Below are positions 16,772 through 26,715 of a DNA stretch of 64,000 bases, one piece after another. The notes under the pieces were generated by a model that had not been told where the DNA came from, did no database searches, and saw nothing but the letters and a program-made list of their open reading frames with translations. Made by a program: the position numbers and the translations under genes. The stretch comes from Clostridium hydrogeniformans DSM 21757. GTDB lineage: Bacteria > Bacillota > Clostridia > Clostridiales > Clostridiaceae. Location: positions 310,001 through 374,000 of the forward strand of contig NZ_JMLJ01000003.1 of assembly GCF_000686705.1 (NCBI RefSeq), read 5' to 3'. Each line of letters starts with the position of its first letter. Positions within the stretch are counted from its first letter, which is position 1.

Positions 16772-17650
16772 TTAAATAACTCCTGCACCTTTTGCTAGGC
16801 TTATTACTCTTTCTGCTTTTTGAATAACTGGAATATCTACCATTTTTCCTCTTACAGTTATAACTCCAATTCCTTTTTCCTCTGCTTCCTTTGCAGCTTC
16901 TATTATTTCTAGGGATTTTTCTATTTCCTCATTGGTAGGTGTAAACACCTTATGAGCTAATTTTACTTGAGCTGGATGTATGCAAGACTTTCCTGAGAAT
17001 CCTAAGGTCTTAGCATCCCTTACCTCTTTTTCAAAGCCTTCCATATCACTAATATCAGCGAATACTGTATCTATTGAATCTACTCCTGCCACATTAGCAG
17101 CTAGTACTATATATCCTCTAGCCCATTGAAGTTCCATGGCACTCTTAGTTCTATCTACTCCTAAGGTTCTTGTAAAATCTTCTGCTCCAATAGAAATTGC
17201 AACTACTCTATCACTAGCATTTGCTATTTCAAGAGCATTTAGTACTCCCTTTGGAGTCTCTATAGCTGCTTGTATCTTTATATATCCTTCCTCTATTCCA
17301 TTTTCTTTTTCAAGGGAAGATAAAAGGTTATCTAGTTCTATGATGTTTTCTTTGCTCTCAGTCATTGGAAGTCTTAAATTCTTAACTCCTGCCTTTACAA
17401 GCTCTTCTACATCTTTCTTTCCAAATTCAGTGTATAATGCATTTATTCTTACAAAAACTTCACAGTTTCCATAATCTACAGTCTTTAGTGCCTCACAAAG
17501 TAAATCTCTAGCACTATCCTTTTCTGAATAAGCCACTGCATCTTCTAAGTCAAAAACTATACAATCTGGCTTATACACAGGTGCATTAACTAACATTTTA
17601 GGGTCACTAGCAGGACAGAATAACATGGATCTTCTAAGTCTTTTACTCAT
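16772..17650 (-). CDS. citE: Citrate lyase beta subunit (citryl lyase)
   Basis: The 292-residue CitE belongs to the HpcH/HpaI-like TIM-barrel superfamily. It cleaves the citryl-thioester to oxaloacetate and regenerates the acetyl carrier protein. Features seen: RSMLFCPASDPKML at the N-terminus, DCIVFDLEDAV-type metal-binding strand, FVRIN, a glutamate in QAAIETPKGV, IGAEDFTRTLG and the GKSCIHPAQV segment. The ATG at 17650 overlaps the citD stop by one base (TAATG), indicating translational coupling. CitF follows after 13 bases. Confidence 0.97.
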   Translation of the reverse strand: MSKRLRRSMLFCPASDPKMLVNAPVYKPDCIVFDLEDAVAYSEKDSARDLLCEALKTVDYGNCEVFVRINALYTEFGKKDVEELVKAGVKNLRLPMTESKENIIELDNLLSSLEKENGIEEGYIKIQAAIETPKGVLNALEIANASDRVVAISIGAEDFTRTLGVDRTKSAMELQWARGYIVLAANVAGVDSIDTVFADISDMEGFEKEVRDAKTLGFSGKSCIHPAQVKLAHKVFTPTNEEIEKSLEIIEAAKEAEEKGIGVITVRGKMVDIPVIQKAERVISLAKGAGVI

Positions 17651-17910
17651 TATTTATTCCCCCTTGCTCTATTTATTGCTGTTTTAACTCTTGCCTTTAT
17701 TACAAAATCTAAAGCTCCAAAATCTTGTACTACAACCTTAGCTTTTTCTATGTTAAGTTCTTTTAATGTATTTAAAACAACCTCTTTCATTTGCTTTCCA
17801 AATAGTTTTTCTATCTTGCTTATTAGCTCTATTTCTATACCTTCCTTATGAGATAGATCCACAGTTACTAATACGTCATCTGATTTTTCATTTCCAGCTG
17901 TTCCTATCAT
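17650..17910 (-). CDS. citD: Citrate lyase acyl carrier protein (gamma subunit)
   Basis: The 86-residue CitD carries the 2'-(5''-phosphoribosyl)-3'-dephospho-CoA prosthetic group. The N-terminal AGNEKSDDVLV segment places the acceptor serine at residue 10, matching the AGTLESSD segment of known CitD. The rest (EIELISKIEKLFGKQ, VVVQDFGALDFVIKARV) fits the family. AGGAGGAG precedes the ATG. It overlaps citE. No citX or citG gene for making and attaching the group is present nearby, so these must be elsewhere for the enzyme to be active. Confidence 0.95.
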   Translation of the reverse strand: MIGTAGNEKSDDVLVTVDLSHKEGIEIELISKIEKLFGKQMKEVVLNTLKELNIEKAKVVVQDFGALDFVIKARVKTAINRARGNK

Positions 17911-17944
17911 AACTACTCTCCTCCTGTGAATAATTTTATATTAA

Positions 17945-18034
17945 AGAGACTTTCCTTTAGCTGTAATCTTAGCTCATATAGCTATAAGCCATATGAGCTA
18001 AGATTATTTTCTTATGATTAATATAAAAGTCTCT
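17945..18034 (-). promoter_or_regulatory. Nested hairpins between citS and citD
   Basis: An inner stem (TAATCTTAGCTCATAT at 17963-17978 with ATATGAGCTAAGATTA at 17990-18005) sits inside an outer nine-base pairing AGAGACTTT (17945-17953) / AAAGTCTCT (18026-18034). It lies between the transporter and enzyme genes of one operon, so it probably acts as a partial terminator or an mRNA processing/stability element. Confidence 0.6.
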
Positions 18035-18050
18035 AAATTAATCTTATGCT

Positions 18051-19352
18051 TTACATGAACATTCCAAAGACCACACTAGCTATTACTAGCATAAGTCCCC
18101 CACCTATTCTTGAGGATATCTGAGCAAAGGACATAAGTTCCATTCTCTTTGCAGCTCCAAGTACTGCAATATCTCCAGATCCTCCTCTATTAGCCATACA
18201 AAGTCCTGCTGTTATAGCTGTCTCTATTGGATAGAATCCAACTAGGTATCCAACAAATCCTGATCCTATTATAGCACCAATAACTATAAAGGTAGCTATA
18301 AATACATTTCCTAATGTTAAAGCTGCTATTATTTCTCCAATATCAGTGTAAGCAACTCCAACTCCTATCATTATTACCCAAAGGAATTTTGCAGTAAAGA
18401 AGCTTTGAAGCTTTTTAGATGCTTGCTTTATATCCTCTGGCACTAAGTCTAATACATTAAATAATGATACAAATAAAACCATGTATGCGAAAGTGTGGAA
18501 TTTAACATCACCTATTCCAGGTAATATTTTTTTAGACATAACAGCTCCTATAGCATAGAATGCTGTTGCCATAAGTAATGCAGCTCCAATTTCATTGTTC
18601 GTTATTTTAACGTTAACCTTCTTGTCTTCTGCATCGAAGCCTTTTCCCCTCATTAGGGTTCCATTTCCAGTTAATCCTTTTGATCTTTCCCCTAATTTAT
18701 TAAGAAGAGCTCCTGCTATTATACAAATTATATTTGCAATAGTTAATATAGGGAATGCAAAGGATAAAAACTCCTTAGGATCTCCACCTGTTACTGACTT
18801 ATAAATTTCAGACATTGGTATAGCTCCTGCTCCTGTTCCCCCACCCATTATAGGTAATACATATTTCATTGCTACATCTATTGGGGATACTCCTGCTAAA
18901 AGTCCACCTAAGGCTCCTAAAGCAAATGCTCCTAAAACTCCGCCTAAAATTGCTGGTACATAACCAGTTAATGCTTTTACTAAAAGCTTTTTATTTACAG
19001 ATAATATACTTCCTGTTATAAGTACTGATATGAATAAATTTAAAAAGTTCGTCTCTTCCATGAAGAATGTTATACTTTCTGTTGTTCCTTTTGGCATTAC
19101 ACCAATGTATACAAGATAGGCTGACGCTATAAATGCAAGGATAGCTCCTCCACCTACATATTCATTCCATATTGGAATTCTGTCTCCTATTTCTCCTAGG
19201 ATAACTCCTAATACAAACATTGTTGCAAATCCAAAAGTTATTTCTTTACTAACTACATTAAGTAAAGAAGAGGCAATAACTGCTATGGCAAATATAGCGA
19301 ATAAATACCAAGGCATACCAAAAATTTTAAATTGTTTTTGTTCTTTTTCCAA
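18051..19352 (-). CDS. citS: 2-hydroxycarboxylate transporter, probably Na+/citrate symporter
   Basis: The 433-residue membrane protein belongs to the 2-hydroxycarboxylate transporter family (CitS, CimH, MaeN). Its two inverted halves each carry a re-entrant glycine motif: MGGGTGAGAIP near 168 and ANRGGSGDIAVLGA near 394. About eleven membrane segments are apparent. Family members use Na+ or H+ and take up citrate or malate; the adjoining citrate lyase genes make citrate the likely substrate. The start is a TTG at 19352 preceded by AGAGGGGG. It is the first gene of the operon, with the GTATAC pair in its promoter region. Confidence 0.93.
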   Translation of the reverse strand: MEKEQKQFKIFGMPWYLFAIFAIAVIASSLLNVVSKEITFGFATMFVLGVILGEIGDRIPIWNEYVGGGAILAFIASAYLVYIGVMPKGTTESITFFMEETNFLNLFISVLITGSILSVNKKLLVKALTGYVPAILGGVLGAFALGALGGLLAGVSPIDVAMKYVLPIMGGGTGAGAIPMSEIYKSVTGGDPKEFLSFAFPILTIANIICIIAGALLNKLGERSKGLTGNGTLMRGKGFDAEDKKVNVKITNNEIGAALLMATAFYAIGAVMSKKILPGIGDVKFHTFAYMVLFVSLFNVLDLVPEDIKQASKKLQSFFTAKFLWVIMIGVGVAYTDIGEIIAALTLGNVFIATFIVIGAIIGSGFVGYLVGFYPIETAITAGLCMANRGGSGDIAVLGAAKRMELMSFAQISSRIGGGLMLVIASVVFGMFM

Positions 19353-19406
19353 GTAAATTCCCCCTCTAAAATTAGATAGTAATTTTGAAACATTGTAATG
19401 GTTTTC

Positions 19407-19436
19407 TTGTATACAATATTACATCATTGTATACAT
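19407..19436. promoter_or_regulatory. Paired GTATAC operator-like sites upstream of citS
   Basis: CTTGTATACAA at 19406-19416 and ATTGTATACAT at 19426-19436 have their centres exactly 20 bases (two helical turns) apart. The GTATAC palindrome within a TTG...CAA frame is the style of site bound by FCD-type GntR regulators. The neighbouring GntR gene is the obvious candidate binder. Confidence 0.5.
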
Positions 19437-19662
19437 TTTCACAACATCTTTTTTTTGTTTTAGAAAAACTTATAATTTTTTTATAAATTTCTCTATATAT
19501 CCTGAATATAAGTACCTTAATAGTATTCCTTTAAAACATATTTGTTATTAAAAATTTATAGAAATTCTCACTATTCCTCATATTTATTAATGTTTCTAAT
19601 TTCATTTTTACATCTTAAGACTTTATATAAGCTATGGTGTATAATAATTTACACATAAAATA

Positions 19663-19706
19663 AGCTGTGTTATAGAGCATAAATATTGCACTATAACACA
19701 GCTTAC
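19663..19706. terminator. Strong hairpin in the citS-hppA intergenic region
   Basis: AAGCTGTGTTATAG and CTATAACACAGCTT form a 14-bp perfect stem with a 15-base loop. No gene ends directly beside it. It may stop read-through from hppA into the cit promoter region. Confidence 0.6.
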
Positions 19707-19771
19707 TATTATTTTATAGAATTTTATTTTTAAAAGTTAATTTACACATCCGCTAAAGCAAGATAAACTAA

Positions 19772-19922
19772 GTACATTTTTAATGAATAAGTTAAGAGCT
19801 TATGTTAAAATTCTATAATATAGGATTTTAAGTTTTAAAATTAAGTTATACATGTGCCTAGGTTAAGTTAAATCAGGGATATTTTTAATGAATAGGTTAA
19901 AAACTCATATTAAAACCCTATA
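19772..19922 (+). repeat. Dispersed intergenic repeat, copies B and C in tandem
   Basis: Two near-identical blocks, TTTTTAATGAATAAGTTAAG (19778-19797) and TTTTTAATGAATAGGTTAAA (19882-19901), are separated by the common central part GGATTTTAAGTTTTAAAATT...GTTATACATG. This gives about one and a half units of the ~95-base repeat that is also at 3.5, 31.4, 45.7 and 48.8 kb. Confidence 0.6.
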
Positions 19923-19968
19923 TTTAACCTTATATTTAGCTCTTACCCTACAAGGTAATTAATATTTT

Positions 19969-20006
19969 AAATCCAGAGCTTTTACCTAGGCAAAAGCTCT
20001 GGATTT
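19969..20006 (-). terminator. Terminator of hppA
   Basis: AAATCCAGAGCTTTT (19969-19983) pairs with AAAAGCTCTGGATTT (19992-20006), a perfect 15-bp stem shortly after the hppA stop codon. Confidence 0.85.
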
Positions 20007-20033
20007 ATGATTCTTATCTAAATTTATATTTTT

Positions 20034-22061
20034 CTATTTAAACAAGCTTAAAAGAATTCCACCATATTCAAGAATTACTGGTGCAAAAACTAAGGACACT
20101 ATGGTCATAAGTTTTATAAGTATATTCATAGATGGTCCTGAAGTATCTTTAAATGGATCTCCTACAGTATCTCCTACCACTGCAGCCTTATGAGCAAAAC
20201 TTCCTTTGCCTCCATATACTCCACTCTCTATATACTTTTTAGCATTATCCCAAGCTCCCCCAGCATTTGACATTAAAATTGCTACAAGAACTCCTGTTAC
20301 AACAGCTCCACCTATAAGACCTCCTAAAGCTTCTGCTCCAAATAAAATTCCCACTAATATAGGAACTACAATAGCTATAACCCCTGGAAGTATCATTTCT
20401 CTTAATGCTGCTGCCGTTGAAATTTCAACACATCTTGCATAATCAGGCTTTGCCTTTTCTTCCATTATTCCATCAATTTCCTTAAACTGTCTTCTTACCT
20501 CTTCCACCATTTCATTAGCAGCCTTTCCTACGGATTCCATAGTCAAAGCTCCAAATAAGAATGGAAGCATTCCTCCAAATAAAACCCCAACTAGGGTAAC
20601 AGGAGTTAAAAGATTTATTGATTGAAGCTTTACTGCCTCTGCATAAGATGCAAAAAGTGCCAGAGCCGTTAAAGCAGCTGAACCTATGGCAAAACCTTTA
20701 CCTATAGCTGCTGTTGTATTACCTACAGAGTCAAGCTTATCTGTTATCTCTCTTACTGAAGAAGGTAAGTGAGCCATTTCTGCTATTCCTCCAGCATTAT
20801 CTGCTATTGGACCATATGCATCTACAGCCACTGTAAGTCCAGTAATAGAAAGCATCCCTACTGCTGCTAATGATATACCATATAATCCATTAATATTAAC
20901 ATCATTGCCTCCCATAGCATAGAAAGAAACTAATATACCAGCAACTATTAAAATAATAGGAATTACTGTAGACTTCATTCCAACAGCAAGACCTGATATT
21001 ATGGTTGTAGCTGGTCCTGTTTGAGATTGGTTTGAAATAGTTTTAACTGACTTATAATCTGCTGATGTATAAATTTCTGTAACCTTCCCTATTAACATAC
21101 CAACTAATAATCCTGATGTCACAGCAAAAAATGCTTTAAAATCTCCAAACATTGTCTTACTTAAAATTAATGTTGATATTATTACTATTATTCCTCCAAT
21201 ATAGGTTCCACTATTTAATGCCTTTTGTGGATTATTAGCTTTACTATTTCTTGCAACTAATGTTCCTAAAATAGATGCTATTATTCCAATAGATACTAAA
21301 AGCATAGGAAATATTATAGCCTTCTCCCTCATATTAACAGCCATAGAAGATCCTAAAGTTATAGCTGATATTATAGATCCAACATAAGACTCAAATAAAT
21401 CAGCCCCCATACCAGCAACATCTCCCACATTATCTCCCACGTTATCTGCTATAACTGCTGGATTTCTTGGATCATCCTCTGGTATTCCTGCTTCTACTTT
21501 TCCAACTAAGTCTGCTCCTACATCTGCTGCCTTAGTATATATGCCTCCACCAACTCTTGCAAATAATGCAATAGAAGAAGCTCCAAGTCCAAATCCTGTT
21601 AAGTAACTTGTTTCTCCTCCAAATATTATATAGAGAATACTTATTCCAAGTACACCAAGCCCAACAACGCACATTCCCATAACAGCTCCACCAGAGAAAG
21701 CTATTTTTAGTGCAGGAGCCTGTCCAGTTTTAGCTGCCTCTGCTGTTCTTACATTAGCAGAGGTTGCCACCTTCATACCAAAATATCCTGCAAGTATTGA
21801 GAATATTGCGCCAATTATAAACGCAATAGCAGTTTGAACATTAAGGAATATTCCTATTATAGCTCCAACAATAACAATGAAAATAGTAAGATATTTATAC
21901 TCTCTTTTTAGGAATGCCATAGCTCCTTGTTCAATGTAGCCTGCTATCTCCTTCATCCTCTCATTTCCAGCATTTTGCTTAGAAATCCCCTTTGCTAAGA
22001 AGAAAGCAAAGAAAAGTGCTATTATACCGCTTACTGCAGCATAAATGTAAATTTTGTCCAT
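20034..22061 (-). CDS. hppA: Membrane-bound ion-pumping pyrophosphatase, K+-dependent type
   Basis: The 675-residue polytopic protein hydrolyses pyrophosphate and pumps H+ or Na+ across the membrane. The catalytic loop [20 protein letters not shown] is near 205-225, with the acidic [11 protein letters not shown] segment before it, and the third motif [15 protein letters not shown] is near the C-terminus. The stretch [10 protein letters not shown] has alanine where K+-independent enzymes have lysine (GNTTKATTKG), placing it in the K+-dependent subgroup, which includes the Na+ pumps. I cannot decide H+ or Na+ from sequence alone. GGGGGTAGAG precedes the ATG. It is a single-gene unit placed between secG and the citrate operon. 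Confidence 0.95.
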   Translation of the reverse strand: MDKIYIYAAVSGIIALFFAFFLAKGISKQNAGNERMKEIAGYIEQGAMAFLKREYKYLTIFIVIVGAIIGIFLNVQTAIAFIIGAIFSILAGYFGMKVATSANVRTAEAAKTGQAPALKIAFSGGAVMGMCVVGLGVLGISILYIIFGGETSYLTGFGLGASSIALFARVGGGIYTKAADVGADLVGKVEAGIPEDDPRNPAVIADNVGDNVGDVAGMGADLFESYVGSIISAITLGSSMAVNMREKAIIFPMLLVSIGIIASILGTLVARNSKANNPQKALNSGTYIGGIIVIISTLILSKTMFGDFKAFFAVTSGLLVGMLIGKVTEIYTSADYKSVKTISNQSQTGPATTIISGLAVGMKSTVIPIILIVAGILVSFYAMGGNDVNINGLYGISLAAVGMLSITGLTVAVDAYGPIADNAGGIAEMAHLPSSVREITDKLDSVGNTTAAIGKGFAIGSAALTALALFASYAEAVKLQSINLLTPVTLVGVLFGGMLPFLFGALTMESVGKAANEMVEEVRRQFKEIDGIMEEKAKPDYARCVEISTAAALREMILPGVIAIVVPILVGILFGAEALGGLIGGAVVTGVLVAILMSNAGGAWDNAKKYIESGVYGGKGSFAHKAAVVGDTVGDPFKDTSGPSMNILIKLMTIVSLVFAPVILEYGGILLSLFK

Positions 22062-22307
22062 GTCTCTACCCCCTGTATATTGCTTTATTTAAAATTATAT
22101 CTTTAGTGAATTAAACTTAAATTACTAATTAACTATTAAAACAAATATAATTCTTGGTTTTAAATTATAAGATAAAAACTTTAACTTATAATAACTAAGA
22201 TTTTCAATGAGATAACTCAACTAGTATCTGAAGTTAATTTACATTAAGATATAATATTTAACAATATCTTTAGTACATTAATGAACCAACACCTTAAAGT
22301 TAAAAAA

Positions 22308-22366
22308 AAAGCCAACTTAATCACATATTAACTATTAAGAGAACTTAATAGTATGATAAGTCAGCA
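22308..22366 (-). terminator. Terminator of secG
   Basis: On the minus strand a long imperfect hairpin centred on ACTATTAAG / CTTAATAGT is followed by nine T. It lies just after the secG stop codon. The remaining part of the 22062-22378 gap is the hppA upstream region with no other feature. Confidence 0.65.
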
Positions 22367-22378
22367 TATCTTTTTTAA

Positions 22379-22609
22379 CTACTTTATTACATTTAGTGCT
22401 ATAGTGTTTGCCGCGAATAATACTGCTACAACTACCGTTGCTTTAGAAAGTAGTGCTTCTCTTGTTCTAGATTTATTCTTGCTAAAGAAAGTTTCCGTGG
22501 TTCCTGTTACAAATCCCTTTAATCCGTCTGCTTTACTTGGCTGAAGTAAAACTACAATTACTAATAATGTAGATAATATAAATTCCAATATAACTAAAAT
22601 ATTGTGCAC
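22379..22609 (-). CDS. secG: Preprotein translocase subunit SecG
   Basis: The 76-residue protein has two membrane segments (about 3-23 and 55-74) and the SecG central signature VVLLQPSKADGLKG followed by ETFFSKNKSRTREALLSK. SecG assists SecYE/SecA secretion. The start is a GTG with GGAGGC eight bases before it. Location after eno is the usual clostridial arrangement, where rnr comes next; here rnr is displaced by about 15 kb. Confidence 0.93.
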   Translation of the reverse strand: MHNILVILEFILSTLLVIVVLLQPSKADGLKGFVTGTTETFFSKNKSRTREALLSKATVVVAVLFAANTIALNVIK

Positions 22610-22746
22610 AGCACTACGCCTCCATTCAAAACATAAGTTTTAATATATGCACCCATTCTAACATATAACATTGAATTATACAATATATTTAGAACTTATA
22701 ACTGGAATTTTTTATATATTTTTTCAATAATTTAAATTTAGAAACG

Positions 22747-22776
22747 AAATACCCTTGCATTATACAAGGGTATTTA
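22747..22776 (-). terminator. Terminator of eno
   Basis: AAATACCCTTG and CAAGGGTATTT form a compact stem followed by a T-rich stretch just after the eno stop codon, so eno and secG are separated by a terminator. Confidence 0.8.
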
Positions 22777-22793
22777 TTATTTAAGATTCAAGA

Positions 22794-24539
<1,746 letters not shown>

Positions 24540-25073
24540 TTGAAAAAAACTATTTTCTCTCTCTCCTTATTACCCCTTCTTTTAATTGGCTGTACTTATA
24601 AAAGTGAAAGTTTAGAACCCCCTAAGAAAATAGAAATTAAGTCAACCATAGAATACCCTTCTGAAGAAGAACTTTTAAAAATTGTAGCCAAAGGAGAAGA
24701 GCTCCTTAAAACCCTATTTAAAGGCAGTGCTTACTATGATAAAAACCCCATATCCCTTAATGGTTTTACCTATGGTAAATATACTAACTACAATTCTAAG
24801 GAAGAAATTTTAGAAAAGCTTTCTCCTTATTTTAAGAAAGAAGTTATTGATAACATTTTAAATAGATATATGATAACTATTAATAAAACCTTATACTTTG
24901 TCATGGGAGATGCTGGCTTAAGAGTTAATTATGATAAATCTGAAAAAAACTTTCATTTTGATAAAGATAAAATAACTGTTACCTTTTTAGATAAATCATT
25001 AGAAGTAGAAGAGAAAAAAGTATTAAAGCTTATAAATGGAAAATGGAAATTTTGTGAGTTTTGGTATGTATAA
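24540..25073 (+). CDS. Lipoprotein with IseA-like (autolysin inhibitor-like) domain
   Basis: The 177-residue protein has a lipoprotein signal: MKK, a hydrophobic run to about residue 17, and the lipobox LIGC with the cysteine at 18. The remainder contains YDKNPISLNGFTYGKY, SKEEILEKLSPYFKKEV and DAGLRVNYDKS, which resemble the IseA/YoeB DL-endopeptidase inhibitor domain found in Bacillus and many clostridial surface proteins. That link is by pattern only. The start is a TTG at 24540 after AGGATGTG. It stands alone on the plus strand among minus-strand genes. If the link holds, it would act outside the membrane to restrain cell-wall hydrolases. Confidence 0.65.
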   Translation: MKKTIFSLSLLPLLLIGCTYKSESLEPPKKIEIKSTIEYPSEEELLKIVAKGEELLKTLFKGSAYYDKNPISLNGFTYGKYTNYNSKEEILEKLSPYFKKEVIDNILNRYMITINKTLYFVMGDAGLRVNYDKSEKNFHFDKDKITVTFLDKSLEVEEKKVLKLINGKWKFCEFWYV

Positions 25074-25087
25074 GAAGTATAGTATAA

Positions 25088-25135
25088 AAGAAACACTAAG
25101 GGATTATAAAAATATAACCCATAGTGTTTCTTTTT
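25088..25135. terminator. Bidirectional terminator between the lipoprotein and Ldh_2 genes
   Basis: GAAACACTAAGGG pairs with CCCATAGTGTTTC with one mismatch, flanked by A and T runs. It serves two convergent genes. Confidence 0.8.
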
Positions 25136-25149
25136 AGGTATATATTATT

Positions 25150-26268
25150 TTAAGCTTCTTCAAAAGGGAAACTATACTTACTTAAATTAAGTTCTTTCTT
25201 TAAAGTAATCATATCCTTTTGAAGAGCAGCATTTACTGGAACTCCCTTATCTTTTCTATAAAGCCATGCTTCATGTTCCTTTTCTCCTGGAGTAAATATT
25301 TTATCATGCCCTGGAGCTTTTTTAGAGTTACGTAAATCCCTAAGAATATCTCCTGTGCTCTTCTTAAACTTATCTACATCTATAAAATGCTCTACATCAA
25401 TGGCTATAAAGAAATGTCCTAGTCTATAAGGAACCTTATTTCCTTCTTCATCAAAGCCTAAAAGTCCCTTAAGGAAGGCTCCTCCTTGCAATGCAGCACT
25501 TAAAATTTCTACAACAGTTGCATATCCATAGCCCTTATACCCTCCACCATCTTCTCCAATTCCTCCAAGTGGTGCTAAAGCAGCCTTACCTTTAACTAGA
25601 TCCTTAAGGACCTCATGGGTATCAGTTCTTGCATTACCATTCTCATCAATAACCCAGCCTTCTGGAATATCTTTTCCCATTCTGTCATATACCTCAATTT
25701 TACCTCTTTGACTTATGGATGTTGCACAATCTAAAAAGAATGGGAATTCCTCATCACTTGGCATTGCAAAAGTTAATGGATTAGTTCCAAGCATATTTTC
25801 CACCCCAAAGGTAGGAGCTATACTTGGTCTTGCATTAGTTCCTGTTATTCCTATCATATTATTCTCTACAGCCATTAAAGGATAATATCCAGCAATACCA
25901 TAGTGAGTTGAATTTCTTACAACCACCATTCCCATTCCATAGATTTTTGCCTTTTCTATGGCCATTTCCATAGCTTTTTTACTGATAACATGACCCATTC
26001 CATTATGCCCATCTATAACTGCCGTTGCCATCTTATCTCTAACTATTTCAATATTAGTAACAGGGTCTTGTATACCTTCTTTTATTCTATCATAATATAT
26101 TGGCTTTAATCTTCCTATTCCATGGGAATCTATTCCTCTCATATCTGCTTCTATTAAAACATCAGCACAGATTTTAGCATCCTCTTCCTTAACACCCACG
26201 CCTTTAAATACGTCTATCATAAAGTTATGCATTGTCTCAAAGTCTATCCAATAAATATTTTCCTTCAT
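25150..26268 (-). CDS. Ldh_2/MDH2-family NAD(P)-dependent dehydrogenase
   Basis: The 372-residue protein belongs to the malate/L-sulfolactate/ureidoglycolate/2,3-diketogulonate dehydrogenase family, which is unrelated to the classical lactate dehydrogenases. Visible marks are ADMRGIDSHGIGRL near 40-53, NSTHYGIAGYY near 118, GTNARPSIAPTFG, MLGTNPLTFAMPS and GGYKGYG. Substrate differs across the family. Because an ascorbate-type PTS lies just upstream, and the E. coli relative YiaK reduces 2,3-diketogulonate, a sugar-acid substrate is possible; malate is equally possible. AGAGGTG precedes the ATG. A terminator separates it from the PTS genes, so it has its own promoter. Confidence 0.88.
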   Translation of the reverse strand: MKENIYWIDFETMHNFMIDVFKGVGVKEEDAKICADVLIEADMRGIDSHGIGRLKPIYYDRIKEGIQDPVTNIEIVRDKMATAVIDGHNGMGHVISKKAMEMAIEKAKIYGMGMVVVRNSTHYGIAGYYPLMAVENNMIGITGTNARPSIAPTFGVENMLGTNPLTFAMPSDEEFPFFLDCATSISQRGKIEVYDRMGKDIPEGWVIDENGNARTDTHEVLKDLVKGKAALAPLGGIGEDGGGYKGYGYATVVEILSAALQGGAFLKGLLGFDEEGNKVPYRLGHFFIAIDVEHFIDVDKFKKSTGDILRDLRNSKKAPGHDKIFTPGEKEHEAWLYRKDKGVPVNAALQKDMITLKKELNLSKYSFPFEEA

Positions 26269-26383
26269 ATTTACACCTCTTCGTTTAAGTTTTCAGAATT
26301 TACTTACATTATATTTCTATGGATAATAATAGTCAACTAATAACCATTAACCTATTTTAAAGAAAATCAAACTACTTTTAAGG

Positions 26384-26431
26384 ATATAGAAGGAATCTTC
26401 CTTCAGATGGTGTTTTTTCTACCTTCTATAT
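26384..26431 (-). promoter_or_regulatory. Hairpin in the leader of the Ldh_2 gene
   Basis: ATATAGAAGG (26384-26393) and CCTTCTATAT (26422-26431) can pair around a 28-base interior. It lies about 115 bases upstream of the gene start; no known riboswitch motif is present. The rest of the 26269-26715 gap shows nothing else besides the PTS terminator. Confidence 0.35.
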
Positions 26432-26671
26432 ATTTCCAAAGTTGTTTTCTATATATAATATTATAAGCTTAAAGTAAGTTGTTCCTTAAGTTTAATTATT
26501 TCTTTTATTAATACTATAGATATCTACAATATACCATTAAATTATTCCTTAAATTTTTATTTAGTAACTTTATAGATGATAGGAAAAATTATTGGATAAG
26601 TTTAATTTCTCTGTGACTATCTATAATAAAGATCCTTACTCAAAAGTAATTATAATCAAAACCATAAAAAA

Positions 26672-26706
26672 AATTAGTGAAACTCATAAAATAGAGTCTC
26701 ACTAAT
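26672..26706 (-). terminator. Terminator of the PTS operon
   Basis: TTAGTGAAACTC and GAGTCTCACTAA form a stem with a small bulge just after the IIC stop codon, with A/T runs on both sides. Confidence 0.75.
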
Positions 26707-26715
26707 TCTAATCCG

